The position numbers and the translations under genes were made by a program. The notes below the pieces were generated by a model, which made no database searches, had not been told where the DNA came from, and saw nothing but the letters and a program-made list of their open reading frames with translations. Of a stretch of 64,000 bases of DNA, positions 1 through 11,231 are shown in pieces; the stretch's first letter is position 1; every line of letters starts with the position of its first letter. Source of the DNA: Cladocopium goreaui. Lineage: Eukaryota > Sar > Dinophyceae > Suessiales > Symbiodiniaceae. The DNA lies in contig CAMXCT020006357.1 in the NCBI GenBank assembly GCA_947184155.2, forward strand, positions 301,001-365,000. Reading direction: 5' to 3'.

Positions 1-624
1 ATCAAGCATGATCTCCTGGAAATTGATGTTCATGTATAATTGTTTGGTGCCAGTAGAAACCTCAAACCCCTGGTCAGCAATTCATAGATCTTGGTCATTT
101 TGACCAAGGAAAAACGATGAAAAACGGCGAAAAACGCGCAAGGTCAATCGGATTTGAACCACCGAAACCTGGGATATCAACTTCGAAGATGTGGATACAT
201 TCGAATGACCTTTGTTTCACAAATTAAAAATCGGATGTCTGACCCATCAATTTTTGGGATGTCCGCCCAAAAAACTCGGGAAAGCTGAAACTCCCAAGGT
301 GTAGCCACCCAATTCATCCACCCAATTCAAACACTCCTTGAGGTTAAACCAACCATCTCCACCACCAGCTGTACCACCACCCCCAGCGGGATCGCATTTC
401 AACCACCTCCCGTGCGACGGGGCGGATGGGACCCATGGCTGACACCATTGAAGTATGAATTTGATGGGATAAGCCATGGTCTTAGATACTAAGAAGTACT
501 TCATACCAGATCTAGATGGGTTTTTTTCATATTATATGATACTTATCCCATGGCTTAGAAGTTTTTGAATGGGATGAGGCAAACTTTCCAGAATTTCTGT
601 AGCATCCAGGTAGATTCGAGTAGA
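1..624. other. No gene recognised
   Basis: Left flank. I see no reading frame with splice-site support and no clear repeat. The short open frames on either strand have no recognisable motif. It may be downstream flank or intron of the minus-strand exon that begins at 776. Confidence 0.4.
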
Positions 625-776
625 TCAACAGTGCAGGTCCTCCAGGTCCTCCAGGTTCACCAGGTCCTCCATCCCCCGGCGCCTGGCTCGGTGCTCGGGG
701 CATTCGTTATCGATGCAGGTCTGATGGAATTTTTCCTGGGCGAAGCTGAGGAGGTCACCCGGCGCGGATATTATCT
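625..776 (-). CDS. Candidate exon, unrecognised protein
   Basis: On the minus strand a frame opens just after an acceptor (CAAGCAG) and runs to a TGA at 625-627. It encodes a Cys/His/acidic stretch (about HQTCIDNECPEH) followed by a Leu-Glu-Asp repeat (LVNLEDLEDL) near the C terminus. The composition is natural for a protein. The right edge lies 4 bp from the end of a palindromic element (780-904). It could be the last exon of a minus-strand gene or an internal exon whose donor I missed. No family is recognised. Confidence 0.4.
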
Positions 777-779
777 CTG

Positions 780-904
780 CTTGGTGGCGAACTAGCCACG
801 GCTCGTAAGTGGGTTATAACCCCAGTGATTGATGTGGATTAACCCTACTTATCCCATTTATAACTGGGGTGAACTAACCCACTTACGAGCCGTGGGCCAC
901 CAAG
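780..904. repeat. Palindromic element, family 3, copy 1
   Basis: The 125-bp element starts CTTGGTGGC and ends GCCACCAAG. Both arms continue inward with the inverted sequence CACGGCTCGTAAGTGGGTTA. It has no coding capacity and is MITE-like. The inner sequence recurs in inverted orientation in the copy at 1178-1331. Confidence 0.8.
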
Positions 905-1177
905 TGGAAGGATGGGATCTATGGGGATTTCGTGATTTAAGGGGGATTGAGTGGGGATGGAATGGGGGGTAGAACTAGCAACAAATGGAGACTCTGGATG
1001 AAGTACAAGAATTCAACAAATTCGGGAAACACAGTAGGGATATGATAAGGGAACACGCCTTTTTTGGGGGAATACAATGGGAATATCGGAAGGATTCCTG
1101 GATAGATTACATCAAAACGGCTATCCCCCTTCCAACCATCCGACATCATCCAGCCATTGAAAAGTTGAAAACCTGGA

Positions 1178-1331
1178 ATGATAGTTACCTACTTGGTGGC
1201 GAACTACCCACGGCTCGTAAGTGGGTTAGTTCACCCCAGTTATAAATGGGATAAGTAGGGTTAATCCACATCAATCACTGGGGTGAACTAACCCACTAAG
1301 TGGGATGAGCCACCAAGTAGGTAACTATCAT
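1178..1331. repeat. Palindromic element, family 3, copy 2
   Basis: This is the same inner sequence as at 780-904, inverted relative to it. Here the inverted repeat extends outward to 23 bp (ATGATAGTTACCTACTTGGT and its complement), so the mobile unit may be larger or one element may sit in another. A weaker relative with AGTAAGTAGGTTA and AACCTGCTT arms lies near 6115-6213. Confidence 0.75.
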
Positions 1332-1989
1332 CTATGCCATCCTGGAAACACGCTTTCTATCTTTGGGGGATTGATACATATGTAAAACCAACACAGAGAA
1401 GGTTTTTGCACTTTGATATGTACATTCCAAATGTCATCCGGACTCTGGCTTCATAGATATTGGTGACTATTTCGGGCCGTGATTTTTTTGGAAGCACCTC
1501 AGCAACCAGCTGAAGGCACTGGAGTCGTTGGTTTGGCAAATGTGCCTTCACTACCCATCATTTCCAGTGGCGTCGCAGTGAGGTTGCTATAATTTATCCA
1601 GAGAATTGATTTTTTTTGGGGGGTAGAACATGATAGAACATGATAGAACTGATTGAATTGCCAAACTATGAGCTTTGAAACCTGTGGCTTTAGTATACGT
1701 TAGTGATATCATGATGAAAATGAAGCCCCACTGGCAACGCGTGTGCTCCCGGTATCTCCGGGTAGCTTTTTGCAGTTCTTGCTGCCAGTGGCCCTCTCAA
1801 AGTGCCAACGTCCATTATAGAAGGCAGAAAATCATAAGGAAACATCGAAACGAAATCCCGAGACTCTGACTGATTTGCAGCCGATTCCATATTGTGATTC
1901 CATCAGATCACAGGTTTCCCCTTCATGAACAGATCCAATGAACCTGGGCCAAGCGGTTTCTTTTCGTCCGGGGGATATGATTCGCGACG
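1332..1989. other. No gene recognised
   Basis: There are open frames on both strands (for example minus 1357-1551), but none has a motif or a splice-site pair I would defend. Probably intron or intergenic DNA. Confidence 0.35.
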
Positions 1990-2083
1990 CAGATCCAAGC
2001 GGTCCAAGCTGCTTCGGTGGTCATTTCTACCAAGAGCTTTCGAATCTGATCCTCGTCGCTCTCCGGGTATCCTGGCCAGGTTT
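1990..2083 (-). CDS. Candidate exon, unrecognised protein
   Basis: A pyrimidine-rich tract (CACTTTTTTTTC) precedes an acceptor (GACGACAG) at 2084. The frame that follows is acidic then amphipathic (TWPGYPESDEDQIRKLLVEM) and stays open to about 1925. A donor (CTCTTG then GTAGAA) lies inside it, so the left edge is uncertain. It shares a reading frame with the exon at 2276-2413, but the intervening DNA has splice signals. Confidence 0.4.
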
Positions 2084-2275
2084 CTGTCGTCCGCATGCCG
2101 TCCACATGAAAAAAAAGTGAAAAGATTGATGTGTTGAAAGTTGAATCATCTAAAGGTGTATATAAAATTATATAAATGTGTCTACCAAAACCTTCCGAGA
2201 TATGATTTTCTCTCAAATCAAGCACAGATTCTCCCATAGTTTCCGCAGCATCCGCTTCCACCCTATGACCCCCAC

Positions 2276-2413
2276 CTGCCCAAGCCATCGACAGGGCCAC
2301 GGCCATTACCGCGCAGTGTCGCGTCATGGGCCTCATGGCCATCAAAATCAAGTCAGCGACGGGGTCCAAAAGAGGCGCCAAAAAACGGGAAGCTCGGCCC
2401 CGAAGAAACTCAG
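2276..2413 (-). CDS. Candidate exon with hydrophobic segment
   Basis: This is a 46-codon minus-strand exon between an acceptor (CCCAGCAG) and a donor (GGGCAG then GTGGGG). The peptide is basic at its N end (FLRGRASRFLAP), then carries a hydrophobic stretch (LILMAMRPM, AVMAVALSMAWA) that could be membrane-associated. It is probably part of the same gene as the exon at 1990-2083. The family is not recognised. Confidence 0.45.
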
Positions 2414-3712
2414 CTGCTGGGTGGTTTGTTGGGTCCACGTTTTTTTGGAGTGTGAAATTTTGAAAGGGAGTAAAATGTGGAAGTCATCTGATCCATTTTG
2501 CTGAGAGGTTTTTATCAACAGTGCTAGGGAGAAGATCCCCACGGCTCCTTTTGGCACTTTCACTTCTGTGGAAGATTCCGATTGACTTTCTGTGTCGGCT
2601 GGCACAAAATTTGGGGATGATCTCTGAGATGATCGTAGATCTATGGCCTTAATCTGTCAGCCTTGCCATGTTTCGTTGTTTTATCCATTTCTCCAGCTAC
2701 AAAAAGGAAAGCCAGCGGGCAAAGAGTCTGAAACACGACATGATCAGTCCATATCAGTCCAGTGTGCATGTTCAACCCCAAACAAGAACGATTTGAGTCT
2801 TCAGCTCCTCCAAACATGTTAGGCACCCACCAAAGGTTAAAGGTTTTCCAAGATATTGATGGATCAAGGTTTCTGCTACAGGCACCCACAAATGAACTTG
2901 TCACCTTGTTGTGGGGTGTCCAATTTCTCACAGAACGTCAGTCTGAGATCCCCCTTTTTTGGTAAGCCGACTAACAGGTCTGCCGAGCCACTCCCGAAAA
3001 TTGTTTTCCATATATGTACAGTAACCCCGCAAAGAAAGAACAGAAATTGTTGTTCCTAAAGCTTAGTGGGATTCAACACCATTAAAAAGCATCAAACATC
3101 ATCAAACACCATTAATGTTACAGTAAAGCAATAGCAAACGATACCGAACTTTTACCATCAATGGGTGGTATGAACCATCAAAATATTGGTGGTTTATTAT
3201 TGCTGTACTAACATTACTCCGATCTCAGTGACCCCAAGAGCAAAACCAGTCAAATCCCCTTCAGGGAAAGGGAGGCACCCAAAAGTCGATGGTGCCCCAT
3301 CAAACAGCTTCTCTTCTTTTCGACCTTTCGCCGCCCGCATCGCGCGAAGATGTTGGCCACCCAGAAATCCAGTTTCAAAAATCAGCGCGGTTCGATGCTT
3401 GACACATGCGGTAAATGGGTTTATCATGGTTTCTCTGAAAATGTTGGGAAAACCCTTAAATCATATCCTGGTTGCATATCACTTTCAGAGAAACTCAATG
3501 GTTAGAAGATCCCACCATTGTAAACCCACCATGGGATTTTCCTGTTGCACTATGTGGCATCACAATGGTTGATGTGCCCAAACTGACCACAAATTCACCC
3601 GGAAATTCACTTCGGCATCCAATCCACATCACATCACCAGCTCCCCAACTGCAACTCTGGATGGCATCCTACACAGAGCGCGGTGGACTGCTAAAGCTCG
3701 CGGCGTCGATGC
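2414..3712. other. Mostly intron-like; one weak minus frame
   Basis: No confident gene. A minus frame at 3197-3427 includes a charged peptide (AMRAAKGRKEEKLFDG) that might be part of an exon, but I could not place convincing splice sites. The rest has no recognised content. Confidence 0.3.
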
Positions 3713-3781
3713 TCAGTCGATGCCCGGTTCCTCCTCGCTATCTTCCGCCTTGGATCGGGCCTGGCGGTGCTTCAGGAACTC
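3713..3781 (-). CDS. Candidate terminal exon, acidic C terminus
   Basis: Minus frame after a TTTTTGAG acceptor, reading EFLKHRQARSKAEDSEEEP and ending GID, then TGA at 3713-3715. Composition and codon use look real: a charged helix followed by an acidic tail. It would be the last exon of the minus-strand gene whose coiled-coil-like exon lies at 4475-4582. A short 14-bp direct repeat (CCCCTATGGATTCC) lies just to the right, near 3808-3846. Confidence 0.5.
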   Translation of the reverse strand, partial: EFLKHRQARSKAEDSEEEPGID

Positions 3782-4261
3782 CTCAAAAACATACGAAAGA
3801 TAGTCCCTATGGATTCCCCCTATGGATTCCCCCTATGGATTCCCCATTTCTGGTGGATTTCCCATTAAAAAAAAAACATTGCCATTGAAATAAACCCGTG
3901 TCATTCTCTTGTATTCCCTTCTCATGAGAGAGTAAAAAGTGACAAATGAAACCAGCCGTGTTAATTGGTGGTCAAACTCTCAGATTGGCCATGGAGTTGA
4001 CTGGTTCACAACTGAGCGCAGCACCCTTGTAGCTGATTAATGGGTGTATACGACACTGGGGGTATCACCATAATCTGGATCCATATTGTGGAAAACTTCA
4101 TCATATACATCTTTGGAGAATACCGAACAAATGAACAGGAGCTAAGGATTTCAAGCCAGTCAGTTTGGAGAGTTTCACATCAACCAGTAGTGACCTTAAT
4201 GAGAAAATCGGTCATGACCCACCCTCAATGACCCACCTTCTGTTAGTTCCTCTATTTACAA

Positions 4262-4455
4262 TGAAGTTAAACATATAGAATCCCTCAGAATTCCCATAAG
4301 AAACCCTCTCAAACCCTTAGAATGCTTTAGAAGCCCTCAAAAACCCCTTGAATCCCTTCAAAACCATTAGAATCCCTCCAAAACCATTAGAAACCCTTTG
4401 AAACTCTCAAAAACCGTTGAAATCCCTTAGAAATCTCTCAGAATCCCTCAAAAAA
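4262..4455. repeat. Degenerate AAACCATTAGAATCCCTC tandem repeat
   Basis: The plus strand holds about ten imperfect copies of a roughly 18-20 bp unit. It lies immediately beyond the donor of the exon at 4475-4582, inside the presumed intron. Confidence 0.7.
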
Positions 4456-4474
4456 ACCTTGTCAGGTTCCTTAC

Positions 4475-4582
4475 CCAACTCCATCTCCCCCGCCAGCACC
4501 TCCTCGTGCTTCTTCAGCAGCCGAGCCAATTCATCGTCATTGCGGTCACGGTCCAGGCGCTGTACACGTTGGTCCACCTCAA
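4475..4582 (-). CDS. Well-bounded exon, coiled-coil-like
   Basis: The 108-nt minus exon has a textbook acceptor (TTTTTTCTCCGCAG, just right of 4582) and a donor GTAAGG just left of 4475. The peptide (EVDQRVQRLDRDRNDDELAR, then LLKKHEEVLAGEMELG) is strongly helical with a heptad-like spacing of Leu and Val, so a short coiled coil is plausible. It is the best-supported exon in the first 5 kb. The family is not recognised. Confidence 0.65.
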
Positions 4583-5279
4583 CTGCGGAGAAAAAATCTG
4601 GGAAAACCATAGGAAGACCATGGTTTTCCCAATGATACGGTGGATGAGGCAGCGAAATCCGAATCACCAGTTGAAAACGGTGGTAAACATCCCATGAAAA
4701 AAATAGGCTTTCAACCATCCAAAGTGGTGCAGGATTTCTTCCATCCACAGTATCTTCAGATATTATGTCTACCGAGTTTTTGGGTCCAAGGATCACTTAG
4801 GACGACTTTTTGGATCACTTAGGCCGACAATCTTGGATGTGGATTCAAACCTTTAGGGTTTATATTTAGGGGCCGAACTGGGGACTGGGGACTGAGGACA
4901 GCGGGAACAACTAGAGGTACAAACGACCTATATCATATTGGAGCTACACACCTTTAGGGTGTATATTTGCGGGCTGGAACTGGGGACTGGGGTGAGGTAG
5001 CACTCCCCCGTTTTAGGGGCCCTGGATACCGTCCTAAGACTCACCTACGAGTCACACCGAAGAGCAGCCCGAGCTATGCTACCATGTCTTGAGCCACGGA
5101 GTGGCACAGGGGATAAAATGAATTGAGTGATCTACAGGCACCAGGCACATACATGTACACTACTAAGCATTGCATAGACACGGAAATAGCTACAAAAAGG
5201 ATCACATGGCGACTGGGGACAATGGGAACAACTAACTAGAGGTACAGAACACAACCTAAATCATATTGGAGTCCATTGG
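4583..5279. other. No gene recognised
   Basis: Intron-like DNA. Two related segments near 4845-4920 and 4950-5000 share the phrases CACACCTTTAGGGT or ACCTTTAGGGTTTATATT plus GGGGACTGGGGACTG, so there is a small local duplication. Confidence 0.4.
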
Positions 5280-5289
5280 CTACACACCT

Positions 5290-5510
5290 GTAGGATGATG
5301 ATATTGATGGTGGATGTGAGGATGGTAATTCTTGTGATGATTTGTGTGATGGACTTGATGTTTGATCAACGAAAAATAAAGTAGGTGATGGATTTTGGTG
5401 CTGGACATGATGATGGGTGTGATTGTGGTGATGATGATGAAGACGATCAGGATGGTCATCATGATGATGGTGATGTATGGTGATGGATGGTGATGCTGGT
5501 GTTGATGAGC
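5290..5510. repeat. GATGGT/GATGAT simple-sequence tract
   Basis: Imperfect trinucleotide-like repeats of GATGATGATG and GTGATGGATG. The minus-strand open frame here (Ile, Thr and His rich) is a by-product of the repeat. Confidence 0.7.
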
Positions 5511-5937
5511 TGGCGCCTGTTATTGACTAGTCAGTTCGGACGAATACTATATATTTAAAGGATAGATAGTGAGCATAGAATGCATGTGTAAGTATATGAC
5601 TTAATTAGAATGTCCCGATGATCATCTTTAAATCCACTTGTGCAAGTCTGCCGAAATCATGTTCGGATATATCGATATATTTTTCTATTGCAAATATAAT
5701 ATAAGTATGTATCTGTGACGTAGGCCTAAGCCAGCCAAAACGTAGGCCTAAGCGAGGTACTGACCTTTTGGGTGAATCCATCTTAAGATTGTTAATCGAC
5801 TCTTAATCCACTGGATCGCTATGCTACCCTACCGATTGAAACATATTGAAAAACCTAGCTTTCTTGACTGAAGACCCAGTTCCTTAAATTGAGTGCTGGT
5901 GTTTACTGCCGGAAGATCCACAGTTTGTTGAAACATT

Positions 5938-6044
5938 TACCCTCTGGTAATTTCACATAACTACGGAAAATCACCATTTTTAATGGGAAAATCCACTATA
6001 AATGGCCATTTTCAATAGCTATTTTGACAAATTACCAGAGGGTA
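5938..6044. repeat. Palindromic element, family 1, full copy
   Basis: A 107-bp element that begins TACCCTCTGGTAA and ends TTACCAGAGGGTA. If TA is the duplicated target, the element proper is CCCTCTGGTAA...TTACCAGAGGG. Almost the whole element is an imperfect palindrome (inner arms TAACTATGGAAAATCACCAT and its complement), so it could fold into one long hairpin. It has no coding capacity. This is the most abundant element in the window. Confidence 0.85.
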
Positions 6045-6898
6045 ATTGTTGTTTGTTGCTAAAAGATTACCAAAATCATAGTGTTCGATAGATGAAGTCT
6101 CGGCGGATCATGGCACTTAGTAAGTAGGTTATATCGATGTCCCTTGTTTTGTTAGTGCAGTTTGTGTAGGGTTAATCCACTTATTTCACTGAGGAAACTA
6201 CCTAACCTGCTTGGTCAATATCCTGTCATATTATCATTTATATCCCATTAAATCCCAAGAAACATGATGAAATCCCTCATCCATTGGATGTTTAGCCTCC
6301 TGAAAACATAGATATATTTAGATGTGGAAAAGCTGCCATTCGTAGATCATTTTTACGAAACGTTTGCCCATGGGTGTTCCACCTCGTTTTGTATCTTTAC
6401 CCCAGGGTCACAGCCATGTTTTCTCGGTCAACTTCGCCCAGGAACACCCATACGCTTCAGTCCAGGCATGTCATTCTCTTTCAGCCCCTGTGTTTTCAGA
6501 ACCCCCCAGGGATCGGGAAAAAAAACATGAAAAGCTAGATAAACAGCGAAGAAATGGTGCTTCAACGACGCAAAATACGGATGTCATGGTTTCATGGAGA
6601 TCTAACGGAGATGTTACTGGAATTATATGGGTAACTTCATCGGACATCAAAAAAATGTATTCATCGAAAACAAGGATGTAGCCCATCATGAAACCAACAT
6701 ACATAACTTGTACAACAGATACATCCCCTCTACAACCTGGTGAACCAATGATGCTGCATGGTTTAAAAATATGGTACCAATATAGGGGGTGGGATTCCTC
6801 AAACATCTGAGGTCTTAAAAACCCTCGTTAAAAGCTCCAGGGATCTCCGATTCTGATGGATGACCGGAGGGTAACACCAACGATGTTGTGAAAAATGG

Positions 6899-7002
6899 TA
6901 CCCTCTGGTAAACTAACATAACTATGGAAAATCACCATTTTTAATCGGAAAACTCGCTATAAATGGCCATGTTCAATAGCTATGTTAGTTTACCAGAGGG
7001 TA
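6899..7002. repeat. Palindromic element, family 1, full copy
   Basis: This 104-bp copy has perfect TACCCTCTGGTAAACTAACA and matching right end. Its interior differs from the 5938 copy at only a few positions. Confidence 0.85.
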
Positions 7003-7385
7003 AGTCTATGGGCGGATTGAAGGCAACAGTTTCAGGCCAAACCTTGGTGTTTAAAGTGATTTCGGCTGCTGAAGCGCATCAAACTCACATCTCTAGCCCC
7101 AACCACAACTAGTAACGTGATAAACCCCGTGACAAACCACATTATTTGGTAACGGTATATGGTTTCCGATATCCAAAATGGTCAGATTTGGTAAATGATG
7201 AATGGATCATTTTTGGGCTTACAATCACCATGGATCACAGTTTACGGCATCAGTCATAAGCCATCTGAGCCGTGTTCAATCTTCCTGTGTCATTTCATAC
7301 TCGTTGGTTCATAGGGATTGCTATGGATGATGATAATCCCCAATGACTATTGGATAGTATGATCCCCTATCACAGGGATTTCGAC

Positions 7386-7477
7386 CACTGCTCATTCAAC
7401 AATTCGGAATACCCCAGGTCCACCAGGTCCACCTGGTAGCCAGCATATTTCTTCAGTTCCAAGGTATGCCAGCGCTC
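7386..7477 (-). CDS. Well-bounded exon, unrecognised protein
   Basis: The minus exon follows a long pyrimidine tract (TTTTTTTTTTCGCTCGCCAG). It encodes ERWHTLELKKYAGYQVDLVD then LGYSELLNEQ. A GT donor can be placed at 7384-7385. The peptide is typical globular sequence. The acceptor is among the strongest in the window, but I recognise no family. Confidence 0.6.
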
Positions 7478-7749
7478 CTGGCGAGCGAAAAAAAAAACGA
7501 AACGGTGTCCGTTTGATGTCCAAAGACCTAACAACAGCCATGGTTGAAAAACCTGAGTTTTTCCCAAAAGGCAAGTGGTGGTTCCTGTTGCCTTGCAAGT
7601 CTCTTAGTTAAACGTTGAACCATCAAGAGTGCCAAACAACAATAAATCCTGTTTTTTGCTTCTTGCTCTGGAATTGATTCACATAGAATATTGAAATTCC
7701 ATGGCTTTCCCAGAAATTGATGTGTAGCTTTCCTAAAATCGGGGTACCC

Positions 7750-8140
7750 CTAGTTTCACCCATGTTCTTTTCGGATTTTCGGACCCCCCATTGAAACCCC
7801 CGAAGGTATACATTCCTTGTGGCTTTCCGGGAGGAAAACGCCGAAACCTCGGGCTGTGTGGTGAAAACCCATCGTCGTCCTCCTTATCTCGAAGGAGTTC
7901 GAAGAGATATTGGTACGCCACCTGCGATCAATGGACCAAAGGACCAAAGATGGGATTATTGGGGGATTTCCCATGGGGATTTACCATGGGATTTACACTC
8001 ATCGGATATGGATATTTCATAGGATATTTGACGGGATATTGGGGAATACAATGGGGCCCAGTGTGGATAAAACTGGGATTCACTATGGATTTATCATGGG
8101 ATTTCACAGGAAAATCATCTATGAAGAGGATAGACTCATG
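7750..8140. other. Low-complexity, GGGATTTACCATGGG-rich stretch
   Basis: Degenerate repeats of GGGATTT, CCATGG and GGATATT. They open several overlapping frames on both strands. I do not accept any of these as a gene. Confidence 0.4.
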
Positions 8141-8530
8141 AAACCTGCCTGAACTTCGTATAATCTCATACTGATTTTCAGTAAATAATTGGATATAATT
8201 GGATAATATGAACCAGTCATATGTTAGGATAAGAATTACTATTACTCTTGGTAATTATTGGTATATGTATTAAGATAGTACTGGCAATCTTCGTAGAATT
8301 AACTTCTTATGAATTGGATTAGTGCTAACCAGTAGTGATTAGCTGCTTGATTATCAACTGAACTTCGTAATCAACCTGGATTATTGGGCTTGTCTTGCTT
8401 TTCCAAGCCTTCAGCATCAGTGGGTGAACCAGATTATTCCAACTACCAACATGAAATCACCCAAAAAATCCTGTGTTTTTACAGTATCCACCAACGAAAA
8501 TCTCGGAAAAATTGATGGGTTTCTGGGAGA

Positions 8531-8615
8531 GCCCCAGCCTGCGTTTCCAGCTGTTGCCACGTTGATGGGATTGCCACCTTGGGTGTCGCCCAAGGTGTAA
8601 TCGAGATGTCGCCAT
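8531..8615 (-). CDS. Possible exon, weak support
   Basis: The minus frame reads HLDYTLGDTQGGNPINVATA then GNAG, natural-looking peptide, but no clean acceptor lies upstream. The closest AG is within the frame (CCCAAG then GTGGC). It lies between better exons at 7386-7477 and 8888-9016 and would fit the same gene. Confidence 0.3.
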
Positions 8616-8631
8616 GGTTTTTTACATGGTT

Positions 8632-8800
8632 TTACCATGAAAAATGGTGGTTTTTACCCTGGTTTGACCATGAAAAATGGAAAAATGCTGGTTTGACCAT
8701 GAAAAATGGGGGGTTGACCATGAAAAATGGAAAAATGCTGGTTTGACCATGAAAAATGAGGGTTTTACCATGAAAAATGCTGGTTTGACCATGAAAAATG
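8632..8800. repeat. GACCATGAAAAATGG tandem repeat
   Basis: About seven copies of a TTTGACCATGAAAAATG core with spacers of 1-12 bp. The open frames over it (Phe-Met-Val-Lys on minus, Thr-Met-Lys-Asn on plus) are repeat artefacts. Confidence 0.8.
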
Positions 8801-8887
8801 GGGAGTCTACAGGGTTTTGCCCTTGCGAATTTGGGCGTTTTTTCAAACCATCGAGTCTAGGGAATTCACGCAGATACGGGATTTCAC

Positions 8888-9016
8888 CCATGTTCCCGGC
8901 TCCCCAAATTAGGGGATTCACCAATGGCATGCCAAGTTCAACGGGGGAGTAGCCATGGACCAGGTCCGGAATGTTGTCCCTGGGTCCTCCGAACTGTGGA
9001 ACCTTCCAGGTGACGC
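8888..9016 (-). CDS. Well-bounded exon, unrecognised protein
   Basis: Minus exon of 129 nt, with acceptor CTTGACCAG just right of 9016 and a GTGAAA donor left of 8888. It encodes VTWKVPQFGGPRDNIPDLVH then GYSPVELGMPLVNPLIWGAG. Pro, Gly and Trp content and the absence of stops in one frame only argue for real coding. It joins in phase with neighbouring exons on the same strand, but the family is not recognised. Confidence 0.6.
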
Positions 9017-9208
9017 CTGGTCAAGGGATATGTTCTGCAGGAAAACCCATGGTGTTATAATCCTCAGCCTCAAAGATGGGGCTAAACTTCCCTCAAATTT
9101 GGGATTTCAACCATGAAACATGGGATATAAATAGCATGAAAAATGGGGACACTTCAGTGTTTTCACCCTCAAAGATTGGGGTCAATCACATGTTTTCAAC
9201 GTTGACAC

Positions 9209-9315
9209 CATCTCAACTCTGCGCCTACGCAGTTTCTGATCAGATTCGTCAATAGCACCGAAAATCTCATCAACGTATCCTATCACTTTCGAAGGTACCA
9301 TTGCAAAGTATAGAC
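9209..9315 (-). CDS. Exon resembling S6/C-linker of a gated K+ channel
   Basis: Minus exon after acceptor GCTATTTTAG, with a GTGTCA donor left of 9209. The peptide reads LYFAMVPSKVIGYVDEIFGA then IDESDQKLRRRRVEM. The spacing Ile-Gly...Ile...(Ala)Ile-Asp-x-Ser...Arg...Val-x-x-Met matches my memory of the end of S6 and the A' helix of the C-linker in HCN/EAG-type channels. That match is inference from pattern and has not been tested by alignment. Other exons nearby do not obviously supply the pore or cyclic-nucleotide domain. Confidence 0.5.
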
Positions 9316-9344
9316 CTAAAATAGCATGAATTAATCACAGCAAA

Positions 9345-9449
9345 TACCCTCTGGTAAACTAACACAACTATGGAAAATCACTGCTTTGAGTAGGTAAATC
9401 AACTACAAATGGCTTATTTTCAATAGCTATGTTAAATTACCGGAGGGTA
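9345..9449. repeat. Palindromic element, family 1, full copy
   Basis: A 105-bp copy with TACCCTCTGGTAAACTAACA at the left and TTACCGGAGGGTA at the right. It lies 30 bp upstream of the exon at 9209-9315 in the direction of that exon. Confidence 0.85.
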
Positions 9450-10016
9450 TGATAAATATAGTACCGATTCGTCCCATAGAAACGTGGAAAAAACGGCTCC
9501 GAAAATGGCGTAGCTGGCTCCCGTCAAGATATAAAAATAGCACTTCGAAAATTGGGACAATGGTAGAAATTGAGATTTGCCACTTGGATGAAATATGAAT
9601 TGGCAACTGCCTATTTTTGGAGAAACTCTTTCTGTTTTTTTCGGGACAGTGCCAGAATACAGTTATCCCACAAAACACCAGAGTTGTTCCAGGGAGACAC
9701 GAAATTTTCAGGATGGTTTCACCAATAAGACGGGCGAAAAGACTGATAAAATAAACCTACTTTTTGTAGAGGTAACTGTAAAAAATGTATTCAATGGATT
9801 CTGCACAAATGACAATAGCTCGCAAATCAGAAAAGCCCATTGTTAGGTCGTTTCCCTCACTCAACCTATAAACATATCATGTGCAGGAACACAGGTGGGC
9901 CCGGGTTCGATCGCTAACCTAAACGAAATGTTTGTATAACCACATCATAATCCACTTTAGTAAATGAAAAAAATCACCAGTAACGAATTATACATCTATA
10001 ATTCAATTAATCTATA

Positions 10017-10160
10017 CTGGTTGGTGGTATACCTACCCCTCTGAAAAATATTAGTCAGTTGGGAATAGTATTCCCAATATATATATATGTATATATATAT
10101 ATGTATATATATACATATATATATATATATACAAAATTGGGTACCCCTTAAAATTATCTG
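10017..10160. repeat. Half palindromic element, family 2, with (AT)n
   Basis: The left end (CTGGTTGGTGGTATACCTAC) and the middle (AGTCAGTTGGGAATAG, TTCCCAATAT) of family 2 are present. An (AT)n/(GTAT)n microsatellite at about 10077-10132 replaces the right half. Confidence 0.7.
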
Positions 10161-10404
10161 AAGATGGATGGTTCATACTAGTTCATACCAAACATATCTG
10201 TGGCTATGAACCTTCCAGATATACCCATAGAAAAACCAAGATAGTTATATATGTATAATTATAATATATAGCTGGTGATATCGATAAGAGCTCTGGGTAA
10301 CAAATAAATAAAACTTAAACCATAGATGTGTTGTTTGAATTATTACCAGATGGGATGCCTAATAAACCACCAGGAAAAAATGTATGTAAAAATAACGCCC
10401 TTTT

Positions 10405-10710
10405 TACCCTCTGGTAAACTAACAGTTTGCTATTGAAAATGGTGATTTATAGTTGATTTTCCCATTGAAAATGGTGGATCTTTCCAGTTCGCTATGTAAA
10501 CGTTTACCAGAGGGTATCATGATCACAATTATGGTGATTTACCCATTAATAGCATGGTGATTTTCCCATTGAAAACGGTGGATCTTACCATTACCCATGT
10601 TAGTCATTACCAGAGGGTATCCCACATTAACCATCATTAACCATATAATCACCACATATTACTGTAACCATGTAACCATTATTAACAGTATATATTAATC
10701 ATATTACCAG
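10405..10710. repeat. Cluster of family 1 elements sharing ends
   Basis: A complete copy (10405-10516) is followed by two further segments, each ending in TTACCAGAGGGTA (ends at about 10620 and 10716). The neighbours share one TACCAGAGGGTAT junction. This looks like tandem insertion or recombination between copies. Confidence 0.75.
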
Positions 10711-10830
10711 AGGGTATCTGAACCATCCTTTTTTCAATCCAGATCTGGATTCTTGGATCTCTGCTCCCATCCCAATCGTCTCGGGCCTCAGCTCAGGCGT
10801 CTCAGCATTGAAGTCCTCGACTCGTTCGTG
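10708..10830 (-). CDS. Exon ending in a family 1 terminal repeat
   Basis: The minus frame starts after acceptor AAATTCGCAG and reads HERVEDFNAETPELRPETIG then MGAEIQ. It stays open until it enters the palindromic element, whose inverted repeat supplies a GT donor (CTG then GTAATA). If that donor is not used the exon ends earlier. The N-terminal part is convincing acidic coding sequence, but the family is unknown. Confidence 0.45.
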
Positions 10831-11231
10831 CTGCGAATTTTAGTGTAGCCATTCCAGAGGAGCTGAGAAAATCATGTGCCATGATTCCAGAATTAAGTTT
10901 GTTACCATTTGTTACCATTTGTTACTGGTTTATCCATGTTTATTTTTTGGGGACTTGTGTTTTGAATGATTTTAGAGGACAAAGTTCATATTTTATGGCG
11001 AATGTCATGATTTACGGTGGATGTTTTCCCAACGCAATGCATTGAGACATCAGCCTTTCTTTTTTGACCTATGATCGTTGCGTCAATCTTAGATCTCTTG
11101 TTGAAAAGTGGAATCTTTGCTGGGAAAGGTACCGCAAGCCTGCAGCTATTTGTTTGCTCTGACTGGTGGTTTCAATCTAATTTGACCCGAAGGCATCTTT
11201 ATGACTATTCCAACTAGGCAGCAGAAAATAA

